Below, piece by piece: positions 8,692-15,851 of a stretch of 64,000 nucleotides of DNA. Numbering within the stretch: the first letter of the stretch is position 1; every line of letters begins with the position of its first letter. The stretch spans positions 62,001-126,000 of the forward strand of contig CAKTTC010000003.1 of NCBI GenBank assembly GCA_934613645.1. Reading direction: 5' to 3'. The position numbers were made by a program, and so were the translations under genes. The notes beneath the pieces were generated by a model. That model was not told the origin of the DNA. It searched no databases and saw only the letters and a list, made by a program, of their open reading frames with translations. The DNA is from an uncultured Opitutales bacterium. Its GTDB lineage: Bacteria; Verrucomicrobiota; Verrucomicrobiia; Opitutales; Intestinicryptomonadaceae.

Positions 8692-9723
8692 CTACGCGTT
8701 CACGCAGACCGAAGGCAGTCCGTCGGCGAAGTCGAGCACCGTTCCGCCCCACGAAAGCCCCACTCCGAACGCGCAAACTAGCACTTTCATTCCGCGCTTT
8801 ATTTTGCCCGCAGCCAACGCGTCGGCGAGGGCTATTGCGGGGCTGCTGCCGCCGCAGTTGCCGATGTTGCGCACGTTCAGGTATATTTTTTCGTCGTCCA
8901 ATTTCAGGCGGCGGGCGGCGGCGCGCACAATCATTTCGCCCGCTTGGTGGAACACGAACAAGTCTATGTCCGCCTTCGAAAGCGCGTTGAGCCTCAGTGT
9001 TTGCTCGACACATTGCGGGATTGTTTTGAACGCGAACGAAAAAATCTTCAACCCGTCCACGAACAGGTTTGCCGCCGCGCGGACATTGCCGTTGCCGTCG
9101 TCGCTTTCGGCGTAGTCTTCGGGGCGGGGCGGGCGGCGCATTCCCGAGGCGGGGCAGATTAAGTCGGCGTAGCCGCCGCCGTCGGTTCCCAGCGAAAATT
9201 TTCCCAAGCGCGCGCCTTTGCCGCGCTCCACAACGCACGCGCAGGCGGCGTCGGAAAAGAGGGCGACCGCGCTTTTGTCTTTCGGGTTGATTAGCTTCGA
9301 CGGAGTGTCGCCGCAAAGAAGCAGCACCTTTTCGGCCATCGAGGAATCGACGAACGCCGCGGCCGTCGCCAGCCCGTAGACGAATTGCGTGCACCCGAGG
9401 TTGATGTCGAACGCGGCGGCGGAGGTCTTCAGCCCGAGTCTGTTTTGCAGAATGCAGGCGGTTGACGGCAGAAGGTAGTCGGGCGTTTGGGTGGCGAAAA
9501 AGAGCGCGTCGAAAGAGTCGGGCGCGTGTGTTTCGAGAATGCGATTTGCCGCCGTAAACGCGAGGTCTGAAGCGCATTGGTCGGGGGCGGCAATCCGCCG
9601 TTCGTATATGCCCGAAGCGGCGGCAACTTTGTCCATAACTTCCGCGCCGAAGCGTTTGCAGAGTTCGGCGTGCGTAAGCGCAGCGTTCGGGAGCGCGTAT
9701 GAAATTGCCGTTAGCCGCGCCAT
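8692..9723 (-). CDS. Beta-ketoacyl-ACP synthase III (FabH-like)
   Basis: 343 residues starting MARLTAISYALPN. The KAS III triad is present: Cys111 in DINLGCTQF, His259 in FVFHQAGEM and Asn289 in NIGNCGGSSPA. The early region (SGIYERRIA, then ASDLAFTAANRIL) is typical of FabH, which condenses acyl-CoA with malonyl-ACP to start fatty-acid or polyketide chains. The start lies two bases downstream of the tonB stop on the same strand, so it appears to be the last gene of the exbB-exbD-tonB operon, and it converges on the ketosynthase cluster. It may supply a starter for that cluster or be a housekeeping or secondary FabH. Confidence 0.9.
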   Translation of the reverse strand: MARLTAISYALPNAALTHAELCKRFGAEVMDKVAAASGIYERRIAAPDQCASDLAFTAANRILETHAPDSFDALFFATQTPDYLLPSTACILQNRLGLKTSAAAFDINLGCTQFVYGLATAAAFVDSSMAEKVLLLCGDTPSKLINPKDKSAVALFSDAACACVVERGKGARLGKFSLGTDGGGYADLICPASGMRRPPRPEDYAESDDGNGNVRAAANLFVDGLKIFSFAFKTIPQCVEQTLRLNALSKADIDLFVFHQAGEMIVRAAARRLKLDDEKIYLNVRNIGNCGGSSPAIALADALAAGKIKRGMKVLVCAFGVGLSWGGTVLDFADGLPSVCVNA

Positions 9724-9725
9724 GA

Positions 9726-10532
9726 TTATTTTGCCGTAAACGTTATGGAAATTGCGTGCGGTTTGTTGTCGGGCGGCGCGGGAATTGTGATTGCCCTGAG
9801 CACTTGGATAACCGATTTGTCGAAGTCGTCGTCGCCGCTCGATTCCACTATTCGGACGTTGCTGATTGCCCCGAGCCTGCTGACGTTGAACGCCACTTTT
9901 GCGTAGAGCGAATCGCTCGAAATTGTGGGCACTTTCCAGTTGCGCTTTGCAAGCATCAAAATTTCCTGACTGTATGCGGCAAGCATATCGACAACCGCCC
10001 CCGCATTTGGTCCCGCCGACGGGCGCGGATTTTGCGAGAGGCTGTCGAGATTGCTTGTTTGCGAGGTGATTTTGCCGATTTTTACGGGCTTTTGCTGCAC
10101 GCGCTTTGTCGGCTTTTTTTGCGAAGTCTTTTTGTTCGCCCTCTTCCACTCTTCGAACGACACCGTTTTCTGCGCGGGCTTTTTCTCGACTTTTTTAGGT
10201 TCGGGTTTGGGCGCGGGTTTGGGCGACGGCGCGGGGTCGGGCGGCGCAGGCTGCGGTTCGGGTTGCGGCGGGGTAGGCTCGGGAATTTCGAGCGGGTCGA
10301 GCTCCTCGATTTTTTCTGCGTTCAGCTCTGGCTCTGCGGGCTCGGGCTGTTGCGGGGCACTTACCGCCGACTGCATTTCGGGGGATACCATTTCGAAAAC
10401 CACCTTGTTTTCCTCGTGCTTTTCTTTCGGGAAAAGCGTGTCTATGAGCGCGTATGCGAACATCGCAACCGCCACAATTACGTGCAACGCCGCCGAATAG
10501 CAGTAGCCGAGCTTTGTGTTGTCGACGCTCAT
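9726..10532 (-). CDS. TonB/TolA-type energy transducer
   Basis: 268 residues: one N-terminal membrane anchor (YSAALHVIVAVAMFAYALI), a long Pro/Glu/Lys-rich periplasm-spanning segment (residues about 60-145, with PEPTPPQPEPQPAPPDP), and a C-terminal domain of the TonB/TolA type (LAKRNWKVPTIS, then NVRIVESSGDDDFDKSVIQVL). It couples the proton gradient used by an ExbB/ExbD motor to outer-membrane receptors. It overlaps the exbD-like gene by four bases. TolA is an alternative, but no TolB or Pal gene is seen nearby. Confidence 0.85.
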   Translation of the reverse strand: MSVDNTKLGYCYSAALHVIVAVAMFAYALIDTLFPKEKHEENKVVFEMVSPEMQSAVSAPQQPEPAEPELNAEKIEELDPLEIPEPTPPQPEPQPAPPDPAPSPKPAPKPEPKKVEKKPAQKTVSFEEWKRANKKTSQKKPTKRVQQKPVKIGKITSQTSNLDSLSQNPRPSAGPNAGAVVDMLAAYSQEILMLAKRNWKVPTISSDSLYAKVAFNVSRLGAISNVRIVESSGDDDFDKSVIQVLRAITIPAPPDNKPHAISITFTAK

Positions 10533-10939
10533 TTTACTTCGGTGTCGAGGTGCAGTTTTGTGAGATTGTGGCGTTTGATTGCGTCTATTACGTCCACAAT
10601 TTTCTGGTAGGGCAGGGTGAAGTCGGCGCGCAGGCTTATCGCGGGCGGGTCTTTGTCGTTGGCGAGCATTCCGAGGAGTCTGTCGAGTTCCGTCATATCC
10701 ACGGGCTGTTTGCCCCAGTAGACCTGTCCCGCCTTTGTGATTGAGATTACCTGAAATTTGATTTCGGGGCGTTCGCTTGCCGAATTTTTCTCCTGCTTGG
10801 GCAGGTTAATCGGTATTGTCTGCTCCAAAAGCGGCGTGCTTATCATGAAGATGATGAGCAAAGAGAACGCCAAGTCCATAAGCGGGGTAACGTTCAATTC
10901 CGTCATTACGGAAAGAGACTGTCGGCGTTTTAATTTCAT
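10529..10939 (-). CDS. ExbD/TolR-type motor protein
   Basis: 136 residues with one N-terminal transmembrane segment containing the essential aspartate (NVTPLMDLAFSLLIIFMIS, Asp22), followed by a periplasmic domain (ISITKAGQVYWGKQPV, PAISLRADFTLPYQKIVDVIDAIK) typical of ExbD/TolR. It forms the proton channel with the ExbB-like protein encoded just upstream; the ATG overlaps that gene's TGA, and its own stop overlaps the tonB-like start. Confidence 0.9.
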   Translation of the reverse strand: MKLKRRQSLSVMTELNVTPLMDLAFSLLIIFMISTPLLEQTIPINLPKQEKNSASERPEIKFQVISITKAGQVYWGKQPVDMTELDRLLGMLANDKDPPAISLRADFTLPYQKIVDVIDAIKRHNLTKLHLDTEVK

Positions 10940-11772
10940 TCTTCGTCGAAGTTCGAAATTTCTTCGGAGTCGTCGTCAAGGCTGAAGTCTATGATTTTTG
11001 AGGCGTCGGGCGAAGTCGTCATTCTGCCCGAAACGGGAGCGGCTTTCGGCTCTCTCGTGGCCGCCGCCGCGGGTGCGCCCGTTGCGGCTTCAATCTCGAT
11101 TTTGTCGGAAAGCAGCCCCGCGTAGTTTTCAATATCCACAGTCATCTGCTTGATTTTAGAGCTTAGGTAGTTGTAGCCGAAAACCGACGGAATTGCCACA
11201 ACCAAACCCGCAACGGTTGTAAGAAGCGCGCCCGCCACGCCGGGGGCGAGCTGCTGCAGCGTGACCGAAGTCTGTCCGCTCATAGAGCCGAAACAGTCCA
11301 TAACGCCCCACGCCGTTCCGAGCAACCCCAGAAACGGCGCGCCGCTGATGATAGTTCCAAGTAGAACCATTTTTGACTCGTATTTTTCAAGCTGTTCCGA
11401 AACGCTTCTGTTTAGCGCGTTTTCGACCATTGCCGTGCGCGTAGCCGCGGGCACGCGCGCCGCATTCCCGAGCGACGCCAGCGTGTTTATTGCGTCTTTG
11501 AGAAGCTTCCCGAAGGGGCTTGCGCCCTGCAGCGCGCCCGCCGCCTCAATGAGCGAGCGGTATTTGGCAACCTTTCTGCGCGCCGACTTGTTCAGTTCGT
11601 CAATCGAAACCAAATCGGAATACTTGCAGAACATAACGCCCCACGCCATAACGCTCAGAACAAGAAGAATTACCACAATTACCTGCCCCGCGAAATTCGA
11701 CTGGAAAAAGTAGTCGGTCAGCGAGTCGCCCACAATGTTTGTTTTCAAAGCAAAGTTTACAAAAAAGTTCAT
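10936..11772 (-). CDS. ExbB/TolQ/MotA-type proton channel protein
   Basis: 278 residues with three predicted membrane segments: residues about 27-50 (GQVIVVILLVLSVMAWGVMF), about 135-160 (GTIISGAPFLGLLGTAWGVMD) and about 172-198 (APGVAGALLTTVAGLVVAIPS). The last two carry the conserved Gly/Pro/Thr pattern of the MotA_ExbB family. The C-terminal 50 residues are acidic and disordered (SLDDDSEEISNFDEE), an extension beyond the usual length. It is the first gene of an operon with the ExbD-like, TonB-like and FabH-like genes. Confidence 0.9.
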   Translation of the reverse strand: MNFFVNFALKTNIVGDSLTDYFFQSNFAGQVIVVILLVLSVMAWGVMFCKYSDLVSIDELNKSARRKVAKYRSLIEAAGALQGASPFGKLLKDAINTLASLGNAARVPAATRTAMVENALNRSVSEQLEKYESKMVLLGTIISGAPFLGLLGTAWGVMDCFGSMSGQTSVTLQQLAPGVAGALLTTVAGLVVAIPSVFGYNYLSSKIKQMTVDIENYAGLLSDKIEIEAATGAPAAAATREPKAAPVSGRMTTSPDASKIIDFSLDDDSEEISNFDEE

Positions 11773-11865
11773 ACAGGCAGTGTAGTATTGTCGCCGCTTC
11801 GGAAAAATCGAGATTTTTTTTGCAAAACGGCGAATTTTTACGCCGCGCCGCGTTTCGGGCGGATT

Positions 11866-12648
11866 TTATGCGACAAAAGACGACAGCGCAATCACCGCCA
11901 TTCCCAAGAATACGCCGATAATCGCCCCGTGTTGGCGGTCGTATTCCTTCGCCATCGGGAGGAGTTCGTCGAGGGCTATGAACACCATAATGCCCGCCGT
12001 AGCCGCCATGCACGCGCCCACGAGCGACGGCGACAGCACCCTTTCGAGCGCGAAATACGCAACCACCGCGCCAAGCGGTTCTACAAGCCCCGAAAACGTT
12101 GAAATCCAGAAAGCCTTTTGGCGGCTGCCCGTGGAGTGGTAGACGGACAGGGCTACCGAGACCCCCTCGGGAATGTTGTGCAGCAAAATTGCAAGCCCCA
12201 ACGCAAGCCCCATTCGGGTGTCCTCAACGGCTGAGAAAAATACGGAAAGTCCCTCGGGAAAATTGTGGACAGCAAGGGCGATTGCCGTCATTGTGGCGGC
12301 TCTGCCGAAGCGCGAGCGCGACACATCGCCGTCGAGCATTTCAGTGTGGACGTGTTCGGGCACAAACGCGTCGATTATTCCCGCAAGCAGCGCGCCCGCA
12401 AAAAACATTGCAAGCATTTGCGCGCGCGCCGATTCGGCCGATTCCGCAGCCCTTTCAAGCAGCCGCGCCGACATCGGCATAATGTCGGCGAACGACACGA
12501 AAATCATCACGCCCGCCGAAAAGCTCATAGCCATTGCCATCGTCCTGAAGTCCTGCTTTCTGACGAAAAACGCCAGCAGCGCGCCTATCGACGTCGATGC
12601 GCCCGCCACGAACGTTATGGCAAACGCCGTTAGAACATTGTTATCCAT
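11866..12648 (-). CDS. zupT: ZIP-family divalent metal transporter (ZupT-like)
   Basis: 260 residues, about eight membrane helices. The two metal-binding motifs of ZupT are intact: HNFPEG in the fourth helix region and HNIPEG in the fifth. An acidic/His loop (FVPEHVHTEMLDGDV) sits in the variable cytoplasmic region. ZIP proteins import zinc and often iron or manganese. The gene is divergent from a PerR/Fur-like regulator with 103 bases between them, a context that suggests metal- or peroxide-linked control. Family call is strong; the metal is not determined. Confidence 0.9.
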   Translation of the reverse strand: MDNNVLTAFAITFVAGASTSIGALLAFFVRKQDFRTMAMAMSFSAGVMIFVSFADIMPMSARLLERAAESAESARAQMLAMFFAGALLAGIIDAFVPEHVHTEMLDGDVSRSRFGRAATMTAIALAVHNFPEGLSVFFSAVEDTRMGLALGLAILLHNIPEGVSVALSVYHSTGSRQKAFWISTFSGLVEPLGAVVAYFALERVLSPSLVGACMAATAGIMVFIALDELLPMAKEYDRQHGAIIGVFLGMAVIALSSFVA

Positions 12649-12751
12649 TCCCGCAATAATCCACGTTTTAGATTTTTTTTCAACAGTTTATAATCGGCGT
12701 TTCCCGTTTTGGCTTGACTATTTCCGCGTTTTTTTAACCTACTTTCGGCGT
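12649..12751. promoter_or_regulatory. Divergent intergenic region between zupT and the PerR-like gene
   Basis: This AT-rich 103-base gap must hold the promoters of both genes. A TTGACT at 12714-12719 precedes the regulator gene and a weak TAACCT lies 15 bases after it; on the other strand TTGAAA and ATTATT occur 17 bases apart before zupT. I see no convincing Fur- or PerR-box palindrome by eye, so a shared operator is only a hypothesis. Confidence 0.35.
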
Positions 12752-13135
12752 ATGGTTTGCAAATCCAGATTTTCACCCAAGCGTGCGGCGTTGCTTTCCC
12801 TGCTGAGGTCGGGGCGGCTCGACCACCCCACGGCGATGGAAATCTATTCGGCAATGCGGCAGACGTATCCCAACATAAGTATGGGAACGGTTTACAGGAA
12901 TCTGAAGTTTTTAAGCAGGCAGGGCGAAATTCTCGTAGTGGGCGCGCCCGACGAATCGGAGAGGTTCGACCACAACACGTTTGCGCATTCGCATTTCTTC
13001 TGCAAAAAGTGCGGCAGGATTGTCGATATGCCCATTCCCGAAAAATTCGTGGAGGCTGCCGAGGCTGCCGCGGGGGTTAAAATACAGTCGCTGCGCGTCG
13101 TGGCGGAGGGCGTCTGCAACAGGTGCGGCAAGTAG
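12752..13135 (+). CDS. Fur-family regulator with PerR-type ligands
   Basis: 127 residues. The DNA-binding half reads HPTAMEIYSAMRQTYPNISMGTVYRNL, very close to PerR/Fur. Regulatory ligand positions correspond to all five of Bacillus PerR: His25 (HPTA), Asp73 (RFD), His79 and His81 (HSH) and Asp92 (IVD); the residue distinguishing PerR from Fur is Asp here, not Glu. Structural zinc cysteines are Cys84/Cys87 (CKKC) and Cys122/Cys125 (CNRC). It would repress oxidative-stress or metal genes until metal-catalysed oxidation or metal loss. The divergent zupT is a candidate target. The ATG at 12752 gives normal family length. Confidence 0.87.
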   Translation: MVCKSRFSPKRAALLSLLRSGRLDHPTAMEIYSAMRQTYPNISMGTVYRNLKFLSRQGEILVVGAPDESERFDHNTFAHSHFFCKKCGRIVDMPIPEKFVEAAEAAAGVKIQSLRVVAEGVCNRCGK

Positions 13136-13179
13136 CGTTTTTTTTGCCGACTACCGCTCAGCCGCCGCGTTTGTATGCT

Positions 13180-14058
13180 CTAACTTGCGCAGGCAATTCC
13201 CACGGCGACCAAAATCATTATCGAACCGAACACGCGGCGTTGCGCCGACGCGCGCGAAAGCTTCTCCAGTTCGGGATATTTGTTCGCCAGAAAATACACA
13301 AGCGCAATCGACATCAGTCCGCGCGTGTTGTAGAAGATGTTGCACAATCCCGCGTCAAGTCCGCCCGCCAACGCCCTGAACATCAGCATTGACTCGAACG
13401 CCATAAACGCCGCCGCCGCCAATCCCGAGCCGAACGCCTTGTTCGACGGGCGGAAATCGGCGCACATTTGCGGTATAAACGGAAGCGAAGACACCACCAG
13501 AACAACGCTTGTCATTCCCAGAAACGCAAACGGGTCGAACGACTTCCCCAAAAAACACACGAGAACGTCGCACAATGCGTAAAACGTGCACGTTGCAAGC
13601 GCGAGGGCCACTGTGGGCAGCAGCTTTCCGCCCGCAAGCGAAGACTTGTCGAACCCCATTATAAACACCGCAACGCAGCACATCACGCCCGCCGCAAGCA
13701 TTATTGGCGAGCACGCAACGCCCGCAATTACTGACGCCGCCGCAAACACAAGCAAAACTTTCACGCCCATAATGGGAGTCATTAGGCTCACTTCGCCGTA
13801 GTGCGCGCAAAGGAAAGTCGTGTAGTTTGCAAGCGCGAAAAACACGCCGATAATCAGCGGCTTCCAGAGTTCGCCCGCGGGCGGAAGCTCTCCGCAAAGT
13901 GTAATCGGCAGGAAAACCGCAGCCAGCATGATGTTTGTTGCCGCCAGCATCGACGTTGAGCGCACGCCGCCCTCGCGCGAAGCCACTTTCACAAGCACCA
14001 CGCTCAGCGAGTAAAACAAGGCCGCAATTATCGGCAGTATCGACAATTTCCAATCCAT
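13180..14058 (-). CDS. EamA/DMT-superfamily transporter
   Basis: 292 residues with about ten hydrophobic helices in two repeats, as in drug/metabolite transporters of the EamA type. The first repeat begins LSILPIIAALFYSLSVVLVKVA and the second starts near LALATCTFYALCDVLVCFLG. Substrates of this superfamily range from amino acids to nucleotide sugars and cannot be told from sequence. It converges with the PerR-like gene; no operon partner is apparent. Confidence 0.8.
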   Translation of the reverse strand: MDWKLSILPIIAALFYSLSVVLVKVASREGGVRSTSMLAATNIMLAAVFLPITLCGELPPAGELWKPLIIGVFFALANYTTFLCAHYGEVSLMTPIMGVKVLLVFAAASVIAGVACSPIMLAAGVMCCVAVFIMGFDKSSLAGGKLLPTVALALATCTFYALCDVLVCFLGKSFDPFAFLGMTSVVLVVSSLPFIPQMCADFRPSNKAFGSGLAAAAFMAFESMLMFRALAGGLDAGLCNIFYNTRGLMSIALVYFLANKYPELEKLSRASAQRRVFGSIMILVAVGIACAS

Positions 14059-14180
14059 AAAAACGCGGATACTACGCCGACGTTTGTGTTTGTAAAGTTT
14101 TTTTGCGGCGGCAAAGCGGCATTCGGCAAGTTGATGTTTGTCTGCGCGGGGACGCTATGCCAAACAATGCTAAAAATTTC

Positions 14181-14208
14181 TTGACTTCCGTTCGGTTTCG
14201 GCTAAAAA
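14181..14208 (+). promoter_or_regulatory. Putative sigma-70 promoter for the propeller-like lipoprotein gene
   Basis: TTGACT at 14181-14186 and TAAAAA at 14203-14208 are 16 bases apart and lie about 20 bases before the ATG at 14229. The -35 match is good and the -10 match moderate. Confidence 0.4.
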
Positions 14209-14228
14209 CGAAGTTGAAAAATAAAGTT

Positions 14229-15566
14229 ATGAAGAATTTGAAAAAACAATTTTTTTCGGTTTCCGCTGCGCTACTTTTGGCTTCCTGCGCCTCGGACAGG
14301 GCGTTGGTCTTCGAAAATCCCGCGGACGACGCCGACAGGCTCAGGGCGTTGAATTCCGAAATTTTCGTTCCCTACAAAAAGCTCACAACGCCCCCCGGCT
14401 TCCACTGGTTCGCCTACTACGACAAGCTTGAAACCGACCCTTCCGGCAGGTATGTGTTGGCAATGAAAACGGATTTCGAAGGGCGCAGCCCCAAGGCGGG
14501 CGACGAAATCGAAATCGGAATGGTTGACACTTCGGACGGCTGCAAGTGGGTGAAGCTGGGCACGTCGAAGGCGTGGGGTTGGCAGCAGGGCTGCCAGCTG
14601 CAGTTTATTCCGCAGTCGAAGTCGGAGGTGATTTGGAACGACCGCGAGGGCGACAAATTCATTGCGCGCATTGTGGACGTTGAAACGGGGAAAATGCGCA
14701 CCATTGACACCCCCGTATACGCGCTTTCGCCCGACGGCAAATGGGCGGTTACGGTTGACTATTCGCGCGTCAACGACATGCGCAAAGGCTACGGCTACAG
14801 CGGCATACCCGACAAGTTCGCCGACGAAAAGTTCCCGAGCAATGCGGGCATTTGGAAGGTCGATTTGAAGACGGGGCACAAGAAGCTGATTGTCTCGCAC
14901 GCCGACGCCATGAAAATTCCCAATCCGCTCGACCCCGAATTTGCCGACGCCAAGCACTGGTTCAACCACCTGCTTGTTTCGCCCGACGGCAAACGCTTCA
15001 TATTCCTCCACCGCTGGCGGTATCCCGACGCCGCGCGCACGGCAAAATACAAAGACGTGGGCGGGTTCGGCACGCGAATGTTTACGGCTTCGGTTGACGG
15101 CGGCGACCTGCGCATAATAGACCCCTACAACTACACTTCGCACTTCATTTGGGATACCGAAAGCAAGAATGTTGTTGCCTGGACGCGCATTCCCTCCAAC
15201 GGCGAAATGCGCAAGGGCTTCTACGTGATAGCCGACACTCCCGCCGAAAAAATTTCGCGCATAGGCGAGGGCGTTATGATTGACAACGGGCACAACACTT
15301 TTTTGGGCGGCCACCCCGAATGGATTTTAAACGACACCTACCCCAGAGAGTGGACGCAGCACAGACAGGAAGTCTACATTTACAACGTCAAGACGGGCGA
15401 AAAGAAAGTCATAGCGCGGCTTAATTCGCCCGAGGGCTACAAAGGCGAACTCCGTTGCGACACCCACCCGCGCTCGACGCCCGACGGCACAAAAGTGATT
15501 GTCGATTCCGCGCACGACGGCGGCAGGCAAATCTATATGTTCGATATTTCCGAATTGATAAAGTAG
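14229..15566 (+). CDS. Putative lipoprotein with TolB/PD40-like beta-propeller repeats
   Basis: 445 residues. The start MKNLKKQFFSVSAALLLASCAS is a lipoprotein signal with lipobox LASC. The body shows repeated propeller-type strands of the PD40/TolB kind: ALSPDGKWAVTVDYS, LVSPDGKRFIFLHRW, HPRSTPDGTKVIVDSAHDG. The HWFNH and GGHPEW segments recall oligogalacturonate-lyase-like (PL22) propellers, but I cannot confirm catalytic residues. It converges with a GH2 beta-galactosidase, so a role in polysaccharide breakdown is possible. An upstream TTG/ATG extension is less likely because it would bury the signal peptide. Confidence 0.7.
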   Translation: MKNLKKQFFSVSAALLLASCASDRALVFENPADDADRLRALNSEIFVPYKKLTTPPGFHWFAYYDKLETDPSGRYVLAMKTDFEGRSPKAGDEIEIGMVDTSDGCKWVKLGTSKAWGWQQGCQLQFIPQSKSEVIWNDREGDKFIARIVDVETGKMRTIDTPVYALSPDGKWAVTVDYSRVNDMRKGYGYSGIPDKFADEKFPSNAGIWKVDLKTGHKKLIVSHADAMKIPNPLDPEFADAKHWFNHLLVSPDGKRFIFLHRWRYPDAARTAKYKDVGGFGTRMFTASVDGGDLRIIDPYNYTSHFIWDTESKNVVAWTRIPSNGEMRKGFYVIADTPAEKISRIGEGVMIDNGHNTFLGGHPEWILNDTYPREWTQHRQEVYIYNVKTGEKKVIARLNSPEGYKGELRCDTHPRSTPDGTKVIVDSAHDGGRQIYMFDISELIK

Positions 15567-15588
15567 TAGTAAATTCATGTAATCCTGC

Positions 15589-15624
15589 GCGGCGGCGGGC
15601 TTCGGCTCTCCGCCGCTTTCTTTT
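15589..15624 (+). terminator. Rho-independent terminator
   Basis: GCGGCGG (15589-15595) pairs with CCGCCGC (15610-15616), with an inner TTCG loop, followed by TTTCTTTT. It ends the propeller-lipoprotein transcript 23 bases after its stop. Confidence 0.65.
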
Positions 15625-15796
15625 GCGGGGTTGGCTTCCTTTGCTGCGCCTTTGCCGAAGCCGATTTTGCGTTCGGCGGTCTCGACTTTTTCGAAGACTT
15701 GCCGACTGCTTTTGCGCCCTCTTGCAACGTGCGCGTGCCGCCGTTTGAATCGAACCGCCTGCGCTCTTATATCGGCAGCGGCGCGCAACCCGCAAC

Positions 15797-15828
15797 AAAA
15801 AACGCGGCGGACAAAAGCCCGTCGCGTT
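15797..15828 (-). terminator. Rho-independent terminator of the GH2 gene
   Basis: Read on the minus strand, AACGCG pairs with CGCGTT (15823-15828 with 15801-15806), extended by an inner CGGGC/GTCCG stem and followed by a run of six T. It lies 24 bases after the beta-galactosidase stop. Confidence 0.7.
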
Positions 15829-15851
15829 CGAATGCCTGCTTGGCTTGCAGG

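Noticed and set aside
8420..9577. 385-codon minus-strand frame overlapping the FabH-like gene
   Set aside because: Wrong frame of the same strand; translation is Arg-rich without family features, whereas the frame 8692-9723 has the full KAS III triad.
14271..15314. 347-codon minus-strand frame
   Set aside because: Shadow of the propeller-like lipoprotein gene; no RBS or recognisable motifs.
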